From Cervus elaphus (taxonomy: Eukaryota; Chordata; Mammalia; Artiodactyla; Cervidae), in assembly GCF_910594005.1 (NCBI RefSeq), contig NC_057828.1:4600235-4664234 (forward strand): a DNA stretch of 64,000 nt. Direction: 5' to 3'. The first letter of the stretch is position 1; each line of letters starts with the position of its first letter. Made by a program: the position numbers and the translations under genes. The notes below the pieces were generated by a model that was given only the letters and a program-made list of their open reading frames with translations, was not told where the DNA came from and did not search any database. Shown in pieces: positions 45,771-56,595 of this stretch.

Positions 45771-47192
45771 TGACTCACTTTGATCTCCAGAAGAAGCTAA
45801 CACAACACTGTAAAGCAACTATACTATAATTAAAAACTTAAAATAAAATGGAAGCTAATTATGAGAAAGTGACAGCCAATATAGTACTCAACAATGAAAA
45901 CCTGAAAGCCCTCCTGCTAAAATCTGCAACGAGACAAGGATGGCCACTGTCACTACTTCTTTTCAATATAGTATTGGAAGTCCTAGCCACAGAAAATAGA
46001 GAAGAAAAAGAAATAAAATATGTTCAAACTGGAAGGGAAGAGGTAAAGTTGTCATTATATGCAGGTGATAATATATTATATACAGAAAACCCAAAAGATT
46101 CCACGCAGAACTACCAGAATTGATAAATGAATTCAGAAAGTAGCAGGATACAATATTAACATGGAGAAATCAGTTCCATTTATTTATACTAACTTTAAGT
46201 GAAATATCAGAAAGAGAATGTTTAAAAAAAGCACCAATACCTTTTAAAATTACACTAAAAAAAGCCCTTAAACCTGAGAAGGTGAAAGAAATATGCTATG
46301 AACTATAAAATATTAATAAAGGAAATTAAAGATGATTTAAAGAAATGGAAAGATATTCCATGCTCTTGGATTGGAAGAATTAATATTGTTAAAATGACCA
46401 TACTACTCAAAACAATATACAGATTTAATGCAATCCCCATCAAATTACCCATGACAGTTTTCACAGACTGGAACAAATAACCCTAAAATTTGTATGGAAT
46501 CATAAAAAACCTAGAATTGCCAAAGCAATTCTCAGGAAAAAGAACAAGGCAGGAGGCATAACCCACCCAGATTTCAGACAATACCACAAGGCTACAATAA
46601 TCAAAACAGTGTGGTATTGGTACAAAAGCAACCATAAAGATCAATGGAACAGAACAGAGAGCCCAGGAAAAAACCCACACACATGGATTATTAATATTTG
46701 ACAAAGGAGGCAAGAATATTCAATGGGGGAAAGACAGTCTTTTCAGCAAGTTGGGCTGGGAAAGTTGCACAACTGCATGTAAATCAATGTAGTTAGAACA
46801 CATCCTCACACCATGCAGAAAAATAAACAATGGCTTAAACATCAGACAAGATACCATAAGATTCCTAGAAGAGAACATAGGCAATTATACTAAAGGTTTT
46901 TTAGGTCAGTCTCCCAAGGTAATAGAACTAAAAACAAAAATAAACAAAAAGCACCTAATCAAACTTACAAGCTTCTGCATAGCAAAGGAACCTGTAAACA
47001 AAACAAAAAGACAACCTATGGAATGGGTGAAAATATTTGCAAACAATGTGATTAATAAGGACTTAATTTCCAAATACACAGAGCTCATGCAACTCAACAA
47101 CAAAAAAACAAGCAATCCAGTTGAAAAATGGGCAGAAGACACACAGATGGCCAATAAACACATGAAAAGATGCTCAACATTGCTAATGATTA

Positions 47193-47245
47193 GAGAAATG
47201 CAAATCAAAACTACAACCTCATTGTAGTTTTGATTTACATTTCTC
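47193..47245. repeat. 24-bp inverted repeat (hairpin) in L1 ORF2
   Basis: Arms 47193-47216 and 47222-47245 (GAGAAATGCAAATCAAAACT plus ACAA, and its complement with one mismatch) flank a 5-nt loop CCTCA. The right arm replaces the normal L1 sequence at this point. Confidence 0.95.
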
Positions 47246-47945
47246 TACACCACTCAGAGCAGCATTATTAAAAAGTCTGCAAGTAACAAATGCTAGAGAG
47301 GATGTGGAGAAAATGGAACACTCCTACACTGTTGGTGGGAATGTAAGTTGGTGTGGCCACTGTGGAAAACAGTATGGAGGTTCCTCAGAAAACTAAAAAT
47401 AGATTTACCATATGATCCGCAACCCCATTCCCAGACATATATGTGAATGAAACTATAATTTAAAGAGATACACATACCCCTATGTTCATAGCAGCTCTAT
47501 TCACAATAGCCAAGACATGGAGACAACCTAAATGTCCATTGACATATGAATGGATAAGGAAGATATATATATGAGGGGATACTACTGAGCCATAAAAAAG
47601 GATGGAGTAACACCTTTTGCATTAACATGGATGCAAGTAGAGATTCTCATACTAAGTAAAGTAAGTAAGTCAGGAAAGGAAAGACAAATGCCATATGATA
47701 TCACTTGCATGTGGAATCTAAAATATGGACTTGTATACAAAGCAGAAACAAAATCACAGGAAGAGAGAACAGACCTGTGGTTTCCAAGGGAGAGGGATGG
47801 GAGAGGATTGGACTGGGAGTTTGGGGTTAGTAGATGTAAACTATTACATGTAGAATAGATAGACAACAAAATCCTACTGTATAGCATAGGGAATTATATC
47901 AATGTCCTGAGATAAACCTTAATGGAAAAGTAATATAAAAAAGAA

Positions 47946-48148
47946 TGGCTCAGTGGGAAAGAATCTGCGTGCAATGCAGGAGACACAGGAGATGTGGGGT
48001 CGATCCCTGGATCGAGAAGATCCCCTGGAGGAGGGCATGGCAACCCACTCCAGTATTCTTACAGGAAAATCCCATGGACTGAGGAGCCTGGTGGGCTACA
48101 GTCCATAAGGTAGCAAAGAGTCAGACACAGCTGAAGCAACTGAACACA
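47946..48148 (+). mobile_element. Bov-tA SINE in L1 3'UTR
   Basis: Starts within the tRNA-derived head (GGCTCAGTGGGAAAGAATCT) and ends AGCTGAAGCAACTGAACAC. Slightly 5'-truncated. The L1 3'UTR continues at the TG-rich tract. Confidence 0.9.
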
Positions 48149-48309
48149 AGAGCATATATATGTGTGTGTGTGTGCGTGTGTGTGTATCTTAATCACTTTG
48201 CTGCATAGCAGAAATAAACACAATATTATAGATCAACTACACTTCAATAAAAAAAGAAAGCAGACTAAAATTGATGTGTTAAGCATTCTAGTTAAGAAAT
48301 TAAAATCAC

Positions 48310-48715
48310 TATATATACCTGTCAGAGTGGCTATCATCAAAATGATCACAGATAAAAAATACTGGCAAGGATGTGGAGAAAAGGGAACCTAGTATACTAT
48401 TGGTGGGAATGTAAATTTAGGTAGCCACTTGGGAAACAGTACGGAGTTTCCTCAAAAACTAAAAATAGAACTGTTTCATTATTTAGCAATTGTACTCTGG
48501 GTATCTATCAGAAGAAAACAAAAAACAAAAAAAATTTGAAAAGATGTATGTACTCCAATATTCATAGCAGCATTATTTGCAATAGCCAAAATAAGGAAGT
48601 AACTTAAATGCCCATCAAGAGATGAATGGGTTAAAAAAATGTGTGGTGTGTGAGTGTATGTATAAAATATATATAATGGAATATTACTCAATTATAAAAA
48701 AGAATGAAAATCTGA
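48310..48715 (+). mobile_element. L1 ORF2/3' fragment, sense
   Basis: CCTGTCAGAGTGGCTATCAT, GGATGTGGAGAAAAGGGAAC and GGAATATTACTCAATTATAA, typical of the end of old L1 ORF2 and beyond. It follows the outer L1's tail and joins an antisense L1 5'UTR at about 48716. Confidence 0.8.
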
Positions 48716-49862
48716 CATTTGTTTCATTGCCTTTTAACTGAGAGTGGTTCCTCTGCTTCTTCATTTTACTTCTATTTCTCTTACTCTGTGAGTTTAGGAG
48801 AAAGTTGTCGACTGTAGTCTTAGACAGTTATTTACATGCAGCAGTGTCCTTGTGTAACTTGTGTGGCTTTAATATTTTTGGCATTCTGCTTTAGTCTGGA
48901 TGCCTTCTGCCTCTTTCCTCAGCATGCCCTGGCCGTTATCCCCTTCACAGGGGATGTGCAGATATAGGGGCTTGCATGTACTCCTGGAGGCCACACCAGC
49001 AAGGACAGTGATTGACTACTGCTCGTGTGTCTCTCAGCAGCGGCAGCAGTCTGTGCATGCTTCCTGGTCCCATGACAGGGGACAGTGATTGGCACTCGCT
49101 CCTGGTTCTCTCGGCGGTGGGGGTGGCTTGCACCCACTTCTGGAACGCACTGTGGCAACCGAGGCTCACGCTCACCCTGAGAGCTTCTGTCCTGTTGCCT
49201 GAGAGCATGCAGAAGGGAAAGAAGTTTCTGTAGTGATCCTGCCCCTTCCCAGCACAACCCCCAATAATGGTACCTTGTGTCTCTGGCTGGCCCACGTTTC
49301 TTCTGCATATGCCCTTGGTTGTAACCGCACCCCTCTCCTGCCCGTTCGGGCTGTCTCTGTGCAGTCAATCCCAGTTGTCTCCCCATGTCTGACCTCTGAA
49401 GCCCCAGCTTTGGCACTCAGTCCCTGCCCTCCCTGGCAGACAAGCATCTCAGACTGGGGAGTGCAAGGTGATGATACTGAACATCTGGGCAAATCTCTCT
49501 CTGTTTTGCCTTACACAAGCCAGTTGTTGTGCTCTCCTCCAAGTCTCTGAAGCTCCCTGTCCATCCTGGCTGGTGTTCCCACCAGTGAGGGGACTTCCCC
49601 AGGGTGCAGGAACATTTTTCTTTCACAGCTCCCTCCCAAGAGTACAGGTCCTATCCTGATTCCTTTCTCTCTTCCTCTCCTTTTTTTCTTTTGTCATACC
49701 TGGTTCCATGGAGATTTTCTTGCTCTTTCAGAAGTCTGAGGTCTTCTACCAGTGTTCAGTAGATGTTTTATGAGAATCGTTCCACACATAGATGTATTTT
49801 TGATGTATTTGTGGCAGGAGGTAAGCTCCACATCTTGCACCTCTACCCATATTGATCCCCCT
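48716..49862 (-). mobile_element. Orphan L1 5'UTR, antisense
   Basis: The right end carries AGAAGTCTGAGGTCTTCTAC, ATGTATTTTTGATGTATTTG and CATCTTGCACCTCTACCC, the complement of an L1 start. The block is GC-rich. Open frames of up to 165 codons here match no protein. No ORF1 follows in minus orientation, so it is a detached 5'UTR. Confidence 0.65.
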
Positions 49863-49869
49863 TCTGATT

Positions 49870-50217
49870 TATTTTTTAATATAGGCATTTAAGACTATAA
49901 TTTTTCTTTAAAGTGCCACTCTAATTATATTTCACAAGTTTGACATGTAATGTTTTGTCTGTAAGCCTTTCTAAATATTTTTAACTTCAATTTAAAATGT
50001 CTTTATTCCATGAGTTATTTAATGTTTTTATCATTCATGGATGTTATTTTCATACATGTGATAATATAATAGATTTATTTTTCTTTATCACATTAAAGAA
50101 TATTATTGTACTTTCCTCTAACTTTCACTGTTGATGAAAAAAGGAGTCAGTCTAGGTATCATTTACTTGAAGGTTATATATTTTTTCTTGCTGACTGCTT
50201 TTAATATCTTTTCTCTT
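49870..50217 (-). mobile_element. Old L1 (L1M), antisense, left of ANXA2 pseudogene
   Basis: ATATAGGCATTTAAGACTAT and CTGACTGCTTTTAATATCTT are antisense L1M strings. It resumes right of the pseudogene at about 51600. Confidence 0.6.
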
Positions 50218-50234
50218 TAATTTTAATATTTTTA

Positions 50235-51567
50235 ATTTTTAAAAATAAAAATTTATTTTATCCATCTGTTTATGACATTATGACATAGTACACAAGAGGC
50301 AAAGTGTTTCACATCAGAGATTGCACTTCCAACTCCTTGGAATGTTCTTTGTTTTTTTTGTTTTTTTTTTTGTTTGTTTGTTTTTGGATAAAAGGGAAGA
50401 CTAGACAGGAAAGGTAGGAAATGCTTGGGTAACTAAAATAAGGTTGGGGCCTCGGGGAGCAATACTAACATCATCCTCACAGGGATTGGGCACAAGGGGC
50501 TGTTTGTGGCAAGCTAATTTTCTAGGACTGTTAGCTGGAAGCATAGGAACACCACTTCTGGATGCTCATGCTATCTCATGCTTAAGTCATGAGATACACA
50601 GGTATAGAGCACTTTCTGGTAGTCACTCTTGGTGTCTTGCTGGATGTAGTAGTACGGCAGCTTGTAATTGTGGGAGACCATGATTCTAATCAAGCCCTTA
50701 TAATGAGGGCTTGCTCTTCAGGGAGTCATATACTGCAAAATACAGTAATTTATTATGAATACTCTGGGCCAGGTTTAGGAAAACATCTTCCCAGTCTCCT
50801 TTGACCTCTTTCTTTATGCTCCCTAATAAGTTTATAAATCTCTAAGGGACATAACTCTCGTACCTTTCAAGTACTTTCTGGAGGTGACACACACTCCGCT
50901 TGGTAATGATGTTTATCCATTAAGAGCATCAGTTCTCTCCTCTTCTCTTTAGTACAATAGAGACTGAAGGTATCTTCATCAGTTAGTACATAATGACAGA
51001 GCCATCCTCTCCTCTTCTACCCTTTACAGGGGCAACTGACTACTTGCAGAAGTCACCAGATGTTTCAGAAACAATGTCCTTCTCCAGATCAATTTTGTAC
51101 ATTTCCTTGTAGACTCTGTTAATTTTCTGTAGCTTCTGGTTGGTCCTTGAGCAAATAATCTCAGGGAGTCCTCATTGCACCCCAGCCCCTTTCAAATCAG
51201 AAGCATAATACTGAGCAAGTGTTTTCAACAGTTTTCAAATCACCATCTTTAGGTGGCTGGACAAAGCTGATGGCAGTGCTGATGCAAGTTTCTTTTTTGT
51301 CCTTCTCTGGTAGGCAATATCCTGTCTCTTTTCATTGCTGCTTTTGGTCAAAATATGGATGATGGTAACCTCATCCATACCTTTGCTCTTGATGGCTGTT
51401 TCAATGTTCAAAGCATTTTACTCAGCGTCAGAGTTGTTCTATGCTTTGACTGACCTGTCTGTACTTAAAAGTGTAGTGTGATTACCCTTCACGCTGCGCT
51501 TGCACAGAAATTCATGAACAGGAGACATTTTGACAGAAGCTGGGCCAAGTACCAAGAGCTATGTGGA
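50235..51567 (-). pseudogene. ANXA2P: Annexin A2 processed pseudogene
   Basis: On the minus strand, an intron-less copy of ANXA2 mRNA. The start codon is at 51526-51528, followed by SPVHEFLCKRSVKG-like sequence. Recognisable annexin blocks include EVTIIHILTKSSNEKRQDIA, YQRRTKKKLASALPSALSSH, INRVYKEMYKIDLEKDIVS and a late YYYIQQDTK region. Exon junctions are absent, and the 3'UTR is present down to the CATTCCAAGGAGTTGGAAGT and CTTTGCCTC blocks before an A-rich end. In-frame stops occur early, about 30 codons in, and again later. A stretch before the last annexin repeat is missing. The functional protein is a Ca2+-dependent phospholipid-binding protein, but this copy cannot encode it. It sits in an antisense old L1. 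Confidence 0.93.
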
Positions 51568-51599
51568 CCCATTTTTTAAAAATTTATACATTATGAAAT

Positions 51600-52780
51600 T
51601 ATCAATATATGTTATAAGTGTATGTACTTTTTATTTAAACTGCTTGTGATTAGCTGGGCTTCCCAATTTTGTCAGTTATTTGTTCTTCAGTTCTGAGAAA
51701 TTTTAAGCCTTTAGCTCTTCAAATACTGCCCCTCTTTGTCTCAGTCTTTAGAATTCCAGTTCAATCTTTCTCTCCCACTTTTTATCTCTTTGTCTCTCTG
51801 AACTGTGTTCTGAAGAGTTTCTTTAGATCTGTCTTCCAATATTGTAAATCTCACTTCAGCTTTTCCTAAGCTGATGTTTAACCATTTCATTTTTCAAGTG
51901 TCTCTTTCAAAAGTTTTTTTTAATTGAGAAAATGTAACACAATTCAGAAAGGTGCAAAAATATAAATGGAGAAGGAAATGACAACCTGCTCCAGGTGTTC
52001 TTTCCTGGAGAATTCCATAGACAGAGGAACCTGAAGGGCTACAGTTCATGGGGCCACAAAGAGTTGGACACGACTGAGGGACTAACACTTTCACTTTCAC
52101 AGCTTAACAATTAATTATGAAACAAATACTAAGTAATCACTCTAGAAATGGAACTTTACCGAAGTCCAGAATTTGTGTCTCTGTTTCTGATCCTCAACCA
52201 CCACTTCCCCCACCAGAGAAAATCATCACTCTGACTTTAGTCCAATAATTTCCTTGCTTTTCTTTATAGTTTTACCAGCTATATCCATTTTTGTTTGTCT
52301 GTTTTAATGTAATGCTCTGTATTTGGGGTCTTACATCTTTTATTCAACATAATATTTGAAAATTAATCCATGTTTGTACCTGTGGTTCACTTATTTTCCA
52401 TGTTTTGAGGCAGTACAGTTCATGAAAATATTACACTTTTTATTCTGCTTTTGATAGATATCTGGATTAGTTTTTTCCCCTTTTTATGGAGGCACTGTTT
52501 TCAACAATGCTGCTATGAACATTATTGTATATGTATATTGAAACACATGTGCATGAATTTCTCAAGGCTACGTACTAGGAGTGGAATTGTTGGGTCACAG
52601 ATTATGTATATCTTTAATTTTACTAGATAATTCCAGGCTATTTTTCAAAATGTTTGTTCCATTGAATTTTTTAGTTCAATTGTTTTACTTAATTCATTTA
52701 GAAAAATTTTATTTGGCTCTTCAAATCTGCTTGATAATATATTCCTTTGCTATTTTTGGATATTTTAATTTTCCTTAAGC
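51600..52780 (-). mobile_element. Old L1 (L1M), antisense, with BovA insert
   Basis: GAGAAATTTTAAGCCTTTAG and TTCAAATACTGCCCCTCTTT are antisense 5'UTR/ORF1-type strings. After about 51905 comes 3'UTR/ORF2-end sequence (ACAATGCTGCTATGAACATT, GGAGTGGAATTGTTGGGTCA). These may be two separate L1 pieces. Confidence 0.65.
51968..52101 (+). mobile_element. BovA SINE monomer
   Basis: GGAGAAGGAAATGACAACCT to CTAACACTTTCACTTTCAC, a complete BovA unit without a tRNA head. TSD not clear. Confidence 0.92.
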
Positions 52781-52845
52781 TTATACATATTACATATGTT
52801 TTTTCAGATCCAAAATAGAAGCCTTGTAGGCACGATTCTGCTCTA

Positions 52846-53046
52846 TCAGGGTTTCTCAATGTTAGCACTATTGACATCTTGAGCCAGAGAAGACTTTATT
52901 GTAGAAGGTTGTCCTGCACATTAGAGGGTGTTTGACAGCAACTGGCCTCTGCACATTAGATGTCAAGAGCATACACATTCCCCTCCTAGCTGTGACAACC
53001 AACGATGTCTCTTGGAGGACAAAGTTGCCCTAGGTTGTGAACCACC
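52846..53046 (-). mobile_element. MER20 (hAT-Charlie DNA transposon)
   Basis: AGGGTTTCTCAATGTTAGCA at the left, CTGGCCTCTGCACATTAGAT and CTGTGACAACCAACGATGTC in the middle, and GGTTGTGAACCACCA at the right. This matches MER20 in reverse, with its short terminal inverted ends. Confidence 0.88.
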
Positions 53047-54237
53047 ATATGCCCTCTACTTTTTCCCTTATGTGACCTTACTCATGGTACCTTGTTTCCT
53101 TGTGTTTTGTGATTTTTTTTGGTAAGCTCATGTTTCTTAAAGCTGTATCTGTGGGAATTCTCTGATGCTTGGATTGAAGTTGCTTTCCTCTGGGATGTTT
53201 TCTATTTGCTACTGCCAAGCACCTGAAGACATTGCTAGCTCAGGATCATACAAAAAATAAACATTTGGCTTTAGATTTTTTGAACCCCTAAGATAGTGTG
53301 AATTATGGGCCACAAATCTGCACAAGGTTTAGCTGATGGTTACTGATTCTCAAAAGAAATGCTTTTCTTCTATTTAGTGCCAGATTTAAGGCAGCTGGGC
53401 ATGACACGGATTTATTTTTAATTCACCCTTGTAATGAATTGTAGCCTTTGGGCTCTAGGTTTATGGATTTATTCTGGGAGTGTGGACTCCTATTAGTCTC
53501 TTTACCTTTAACAAACCCTCTGTGTCTTGCAAGATATGTGAAAATTGAAACTCATTATAAATGCTGACATTAGTGCAGGTTTATCTTTCTGGTTTTTATG
53601 TGATTTTAAGGTTTCCGAATTTACCTGTAATTTTCCCCCGATCTATTGGTTCATTTAAAAAGAGTTTTCAATTATTTTGTCCAGTATTTTTAGTTTTATT
53701 TAATGAGAGGATCAATCACTAAACTACTATGCTATACTTCAGAACATGAAGTCCATAACTTAAAAGATTACAACAACAGTGAAGCTGACTGAACAATTTA
53801 ACACAACACAAAAGCAGTATAAAAGCAGTTAGATTAATAATTTATACAAAGTGCACTCTTATGGGCCTATGCTAAATGTGGGTTGATTTTAAGAGGATTG
53901 ATGAAGTCCATGAGGACAGGTGTATAACAAATGGAGTTGTGGAGGGTGCTCCAGTAGGTCATATCTCAACACAGGATCCAGATTTTCTCACTAGTGAGGA
54001 TTCTCAGCACTGACCTCAATGGTTTCTTGAGAAAAAGAAAACGCACTCAAGTATTGCTAAGTCAGACCACATAGTAGGATATTTTAAGTTCTGGAATTTA
54101 TCCAGTGTTTTCTATAATTCTAGGAAAATTTATTTTCTTGGTGAGTATGATTAACTTTCACTATAATCAGTTCCATGGAAATGAAGTCCCACTGATAGGT
54201 TTGATGCTTGGTGATTTAGATACATCTTCAAGTTTGC
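53047..54237. other. Single-copy DNA, nothing recognised
   Basis: AT-rich. No coding region, RNA gene or repeat family that I can name. Confidence 0.5.
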
Positions 54238-54465
54238 ACAGAGTGATTAAGAGCACAGAAGTCAGACTGCCAGAGTTAGAGTCTGGATTCCCCCACTTAA
54301 AAATCTTTCTTCTTAACCTTACAGTGTCTCCATTGTAATATTTGTGAATTTGCTAGAAATTATCTCATAGGTTTGTTGTGAGGCTTGAATGAATTAGTAC
54401 ATGTAAAACACCTAGATTAGTGCCTGGAACATATAAGCACTCAATAGATATTAATTCCAAAATGG
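54238..54465 (+). mobile_element. MIR SINE, nearly full length
   Basis: GAGTGATTAAGAGCACAGAA, then CATAGGTTTGTTGTGAGGCT, GAATTAGTACATGTAAAACA and AGTGCCTGGAACATATAAGC, in MIR order. Confidence 0.85.
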
Positions 54466-54630
54466 TAATGTAGATATATATGAGAGGGTAACAGGCAGGA
54501 AGGCCAGGGGTCTCCAAACAGAGGAAATAGGCTGCAAGTGTCAGACATTTTTTATCTCTCTCTTAAGTGGCAGGAGGAAACAAACAAGTGTTAGATTTTT
54601 TCCCCTTCTTTATACAAATTTAAAAGGAGG

Positions 54631-54631
<1 letters not shown>

Positions 54632-54690
<59 letters not shown>

Positions 54691-54745
54691 GTATACATGT
54701 GTATATACATATATATATAACATATATATACATATATATATATAA
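54632..54745 (+). repeat. (TA)n microsatellite with TAYA variants
   Basis: A pure TA tract of about 48 bp, then imperfect ACATATGTATACATGTG and ATATACA units. Confidence 0.97.
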
Positions 54746-54855
54746 CATAACAAAATTCATACCAAAATTCATACCATTCATATCAAAATCTGAGAATGTC
54801 TCCTGAAATGTGATTTTATGTCCATCAGATCGCACTGCATTTCTTTATTGTTGGT

Positions 54856-54902
54856 GATTTCATTGGGTTTCCCTTGTGGCTCAGCTGGTAAAGATTTCAT
54901 TG
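54856..54902 (+). mobile_element. 27-bp Bov-tA head with 10-bp TSD
   Basis: 54866-54892 reads GGTTTCCCTTGTGGCTCAGC then TGGTAAA, the first bases of the tRNA-Glu-derived SINE head including its A box. GATTTCATTG lies at 54856-54865 and 54893-54902. The rest of the SINE is absent. Confidence 0.75.
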
Positions 54903-55127
54903 TGCTCAGAGTACTGAAGCAGTAAGAAATGGAAGCAGGTTCCAGTGGTCAGTCACTTAGTCCACACATCCAGCTTCAGCTCGACATGAGTACTTCCTCC
55001 ATCCAATACATCAGCAGAGTTTCACTTTCAGGATCAGAATGTTTACAAGTCTTGTCACATACAGAGACATGAGTTGCCTGAGGTCTGAAGAGTTGAGTCC
55101 CTCAAAGCTTTTTAATTCCCTGTGGTG

Positions 55128-55167
55128 AAGAAGCAGTTCAGTAAACCAAGAAGCAGTTCAGTAAACC
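55128..55167 (+). repeat. 20-bp tandem duplication
   Basis: AAGAAGCAGTTCAGTAAACC occurs twice back to back (55128-55147, 55148-55167), with AAG continuing. Confidence 0.97.
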
Positions 55168-55671
55168 AAGCAAATGTCCCATGACCACTACCCAACAGCA
55201 TCAATATAAATAATATTTCCATACTATGTTTCATCTTGTAAACCAATTTCAGTAAACCAACAATAATAAAAGCACAAGAACAAAGAAAATTAACAACTTT
55301 GGTGACTTCCTCCATGGTATCAAGCAATGAGGTGATTTTCAAAGTTCACAGTACACATTCTTCAAACAAATGATGCAATGCAAATGCCTTTTGATGGGAA
55401 TAAACTGCTGAGATCCCTCTGCCCCATCTATACTTTTCTTTCTAGGAGACCAGGCTACAAACAGTGAGCTCTATTTTTGCATGTTTATATTCACACTGTC
55501 TTTAATAACCTGCTTTTGGGAGGCTGAGGTTTAGTTCTGTCAGAAGTTTCTGGTATACTGCCTTTCAGAGTCAGTGGGCCACACACTGATCTTAATCTTA
55601 TGAACAGAGGCAGCATGGTATATATGAATCTTGCTTTAAGTCTCTGCACTTCTTACTTGTTTTCTTCATTT

Positions 55672-55740
55672 AGCATTTATTGGGCACTTACTGTGTGACA
55701 GGAACTTTTCTAGGTGGCTTCCATAAATTCGTATAATTGG
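55672..55740 (-). mobile_element. MIR fragment, antisense
   Basis: CATTTATTGGGCACTTACTG and TGTGACAGGAACTTTTCTAG are the complement of the MIR 3' part. Confidence 0.7.
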
Positions 55741-56595
55741 GAAGGCAACAACAGGCTCCCTAAGCACAACTGGCCTTTCTCAAGGAGATGGAGGCAAAAG
55801 AAGTGAGAGACCCAAATCAAAATGATCGTGTGTTTCCAGACACACCCTTACCCTGTGCTCCTCATATTAGCCGCTGGATCCACTCAACATCTGAGATGGA
55901 AACCGGGAAGTCATCCTAGAACTGTCCTCCCTCCCTTCTCATATTCCATTTATTCCTCATCTCTCAAGGCTTCTCCCTCACTGATCTGTAACCAGCTGTC
56001 TACCTGTCCAACTTTCTCTCTTAAGACAGACACTCTATTTGATCATTGACTGACTTGTTCAATTGCTAAGTTGGGTCTGACTTTTTGTGACCCCGTGACC
56101 TGCAAAGTGTCAGGCTCCTCTGACCTCCACTATCTTCCAGAGTTTGCTGAAATTCACCTCCATTGAGTCAGTGATGCTAACCATTTGACCCTCTGCCCTT
56201 TCTTTTGCCTTCAGTCTTTCCCACCATCAGGGTCTTCTCCAATGAGTCAGATGACCAAAGTATTTGGAGCTTCAGCTTTAGCATCAGTCTTTCCAATGAG
56301 TATCAGGGTTTATTTATTTTAGGATTGACTGATTTGATCTCCCTGCAGTCCAAGGGACTCTCAGGAGTCTTCTCCAGCACCACAATTTGAAAGCACCAGT
56401 TTTTTGGTGCTCAGCCTTCTTTATGGTCTAACTCTCATATCCATGAATGACTACTGGAGGAAATAATAGCTTTGACTATATGGACTTCTCTCATCAAGGT
56501 GATGTCTCTGCTTTTTAATATATTGTCTAGGTATGTCACAGCTTTTCTTCTAAGAAGCAAGAGTTCTTAAATTTCATTGCTGTAGACACTGCCAT

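Larger units (their letters stand above)
33187..45850 (+). mobile_element. Second L1, inserted in the outer L1 and itself split many times
   Basis: ORF2 from the mid region (ACTTGGAGATAAACAATGTT) to the 3'UTR and A-rich tail (AATTAAAAACTTAAAATAAA) ending near 45850. Its own sequence lies at 33187-33469, 34491-35115, 35280-36432, 36645-36917, 38045-38564, 45323-45430 and 45633-45850. Flanking outer-L1 sequence is a diverged duplicate (see 27420). The RT box FADD is still readable at 35505-35516. Confidence 0.85.
45851..48263 (+). mobile_element. Old outer L1 resumed: RT to 3' end
   Basis: Continues the L1 of 27420-33186 (GACAGCCAATATAGTACTCA, then RT box YAGD at 46058-46069). ORF2 C-terminal remnants lie at 46298-46480 and 47018-47227, then 3'UTR. 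It ends near ACACTTCAATAAAAAAAG. Carries a hairpin at 47193-47245 and a Bov-tA at 47946-48148. Confidence 0.85.
54903..56044. other. Mostly single-copy DNA
   Basis: A minus-strand open frame at 55112-55342 (76 codons, hydrophobic, FIIVGLLKLVYKM and FILMLLGSGHG) matches nothing I know and is crossed by a 20-bp tandem duplication. Around 55830-56040 there is a faint L2-like coding feel. No gene is called. Confidence 0.5.

Noticed and set aside
48919..49550. Several 100-165 codon frames on both strands
   Set aside because: GC-rich antisense L1 5'UTR. No domain, no splice structure.
50341..50390. Poly-T/GTTT tract as an independent insertion tail
   Set aside because: It lies inside the ANXA2-like 3'UTR and looks like local expansion of an A-rich UTR stretch. 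No foreign sequence or TSD is attached.
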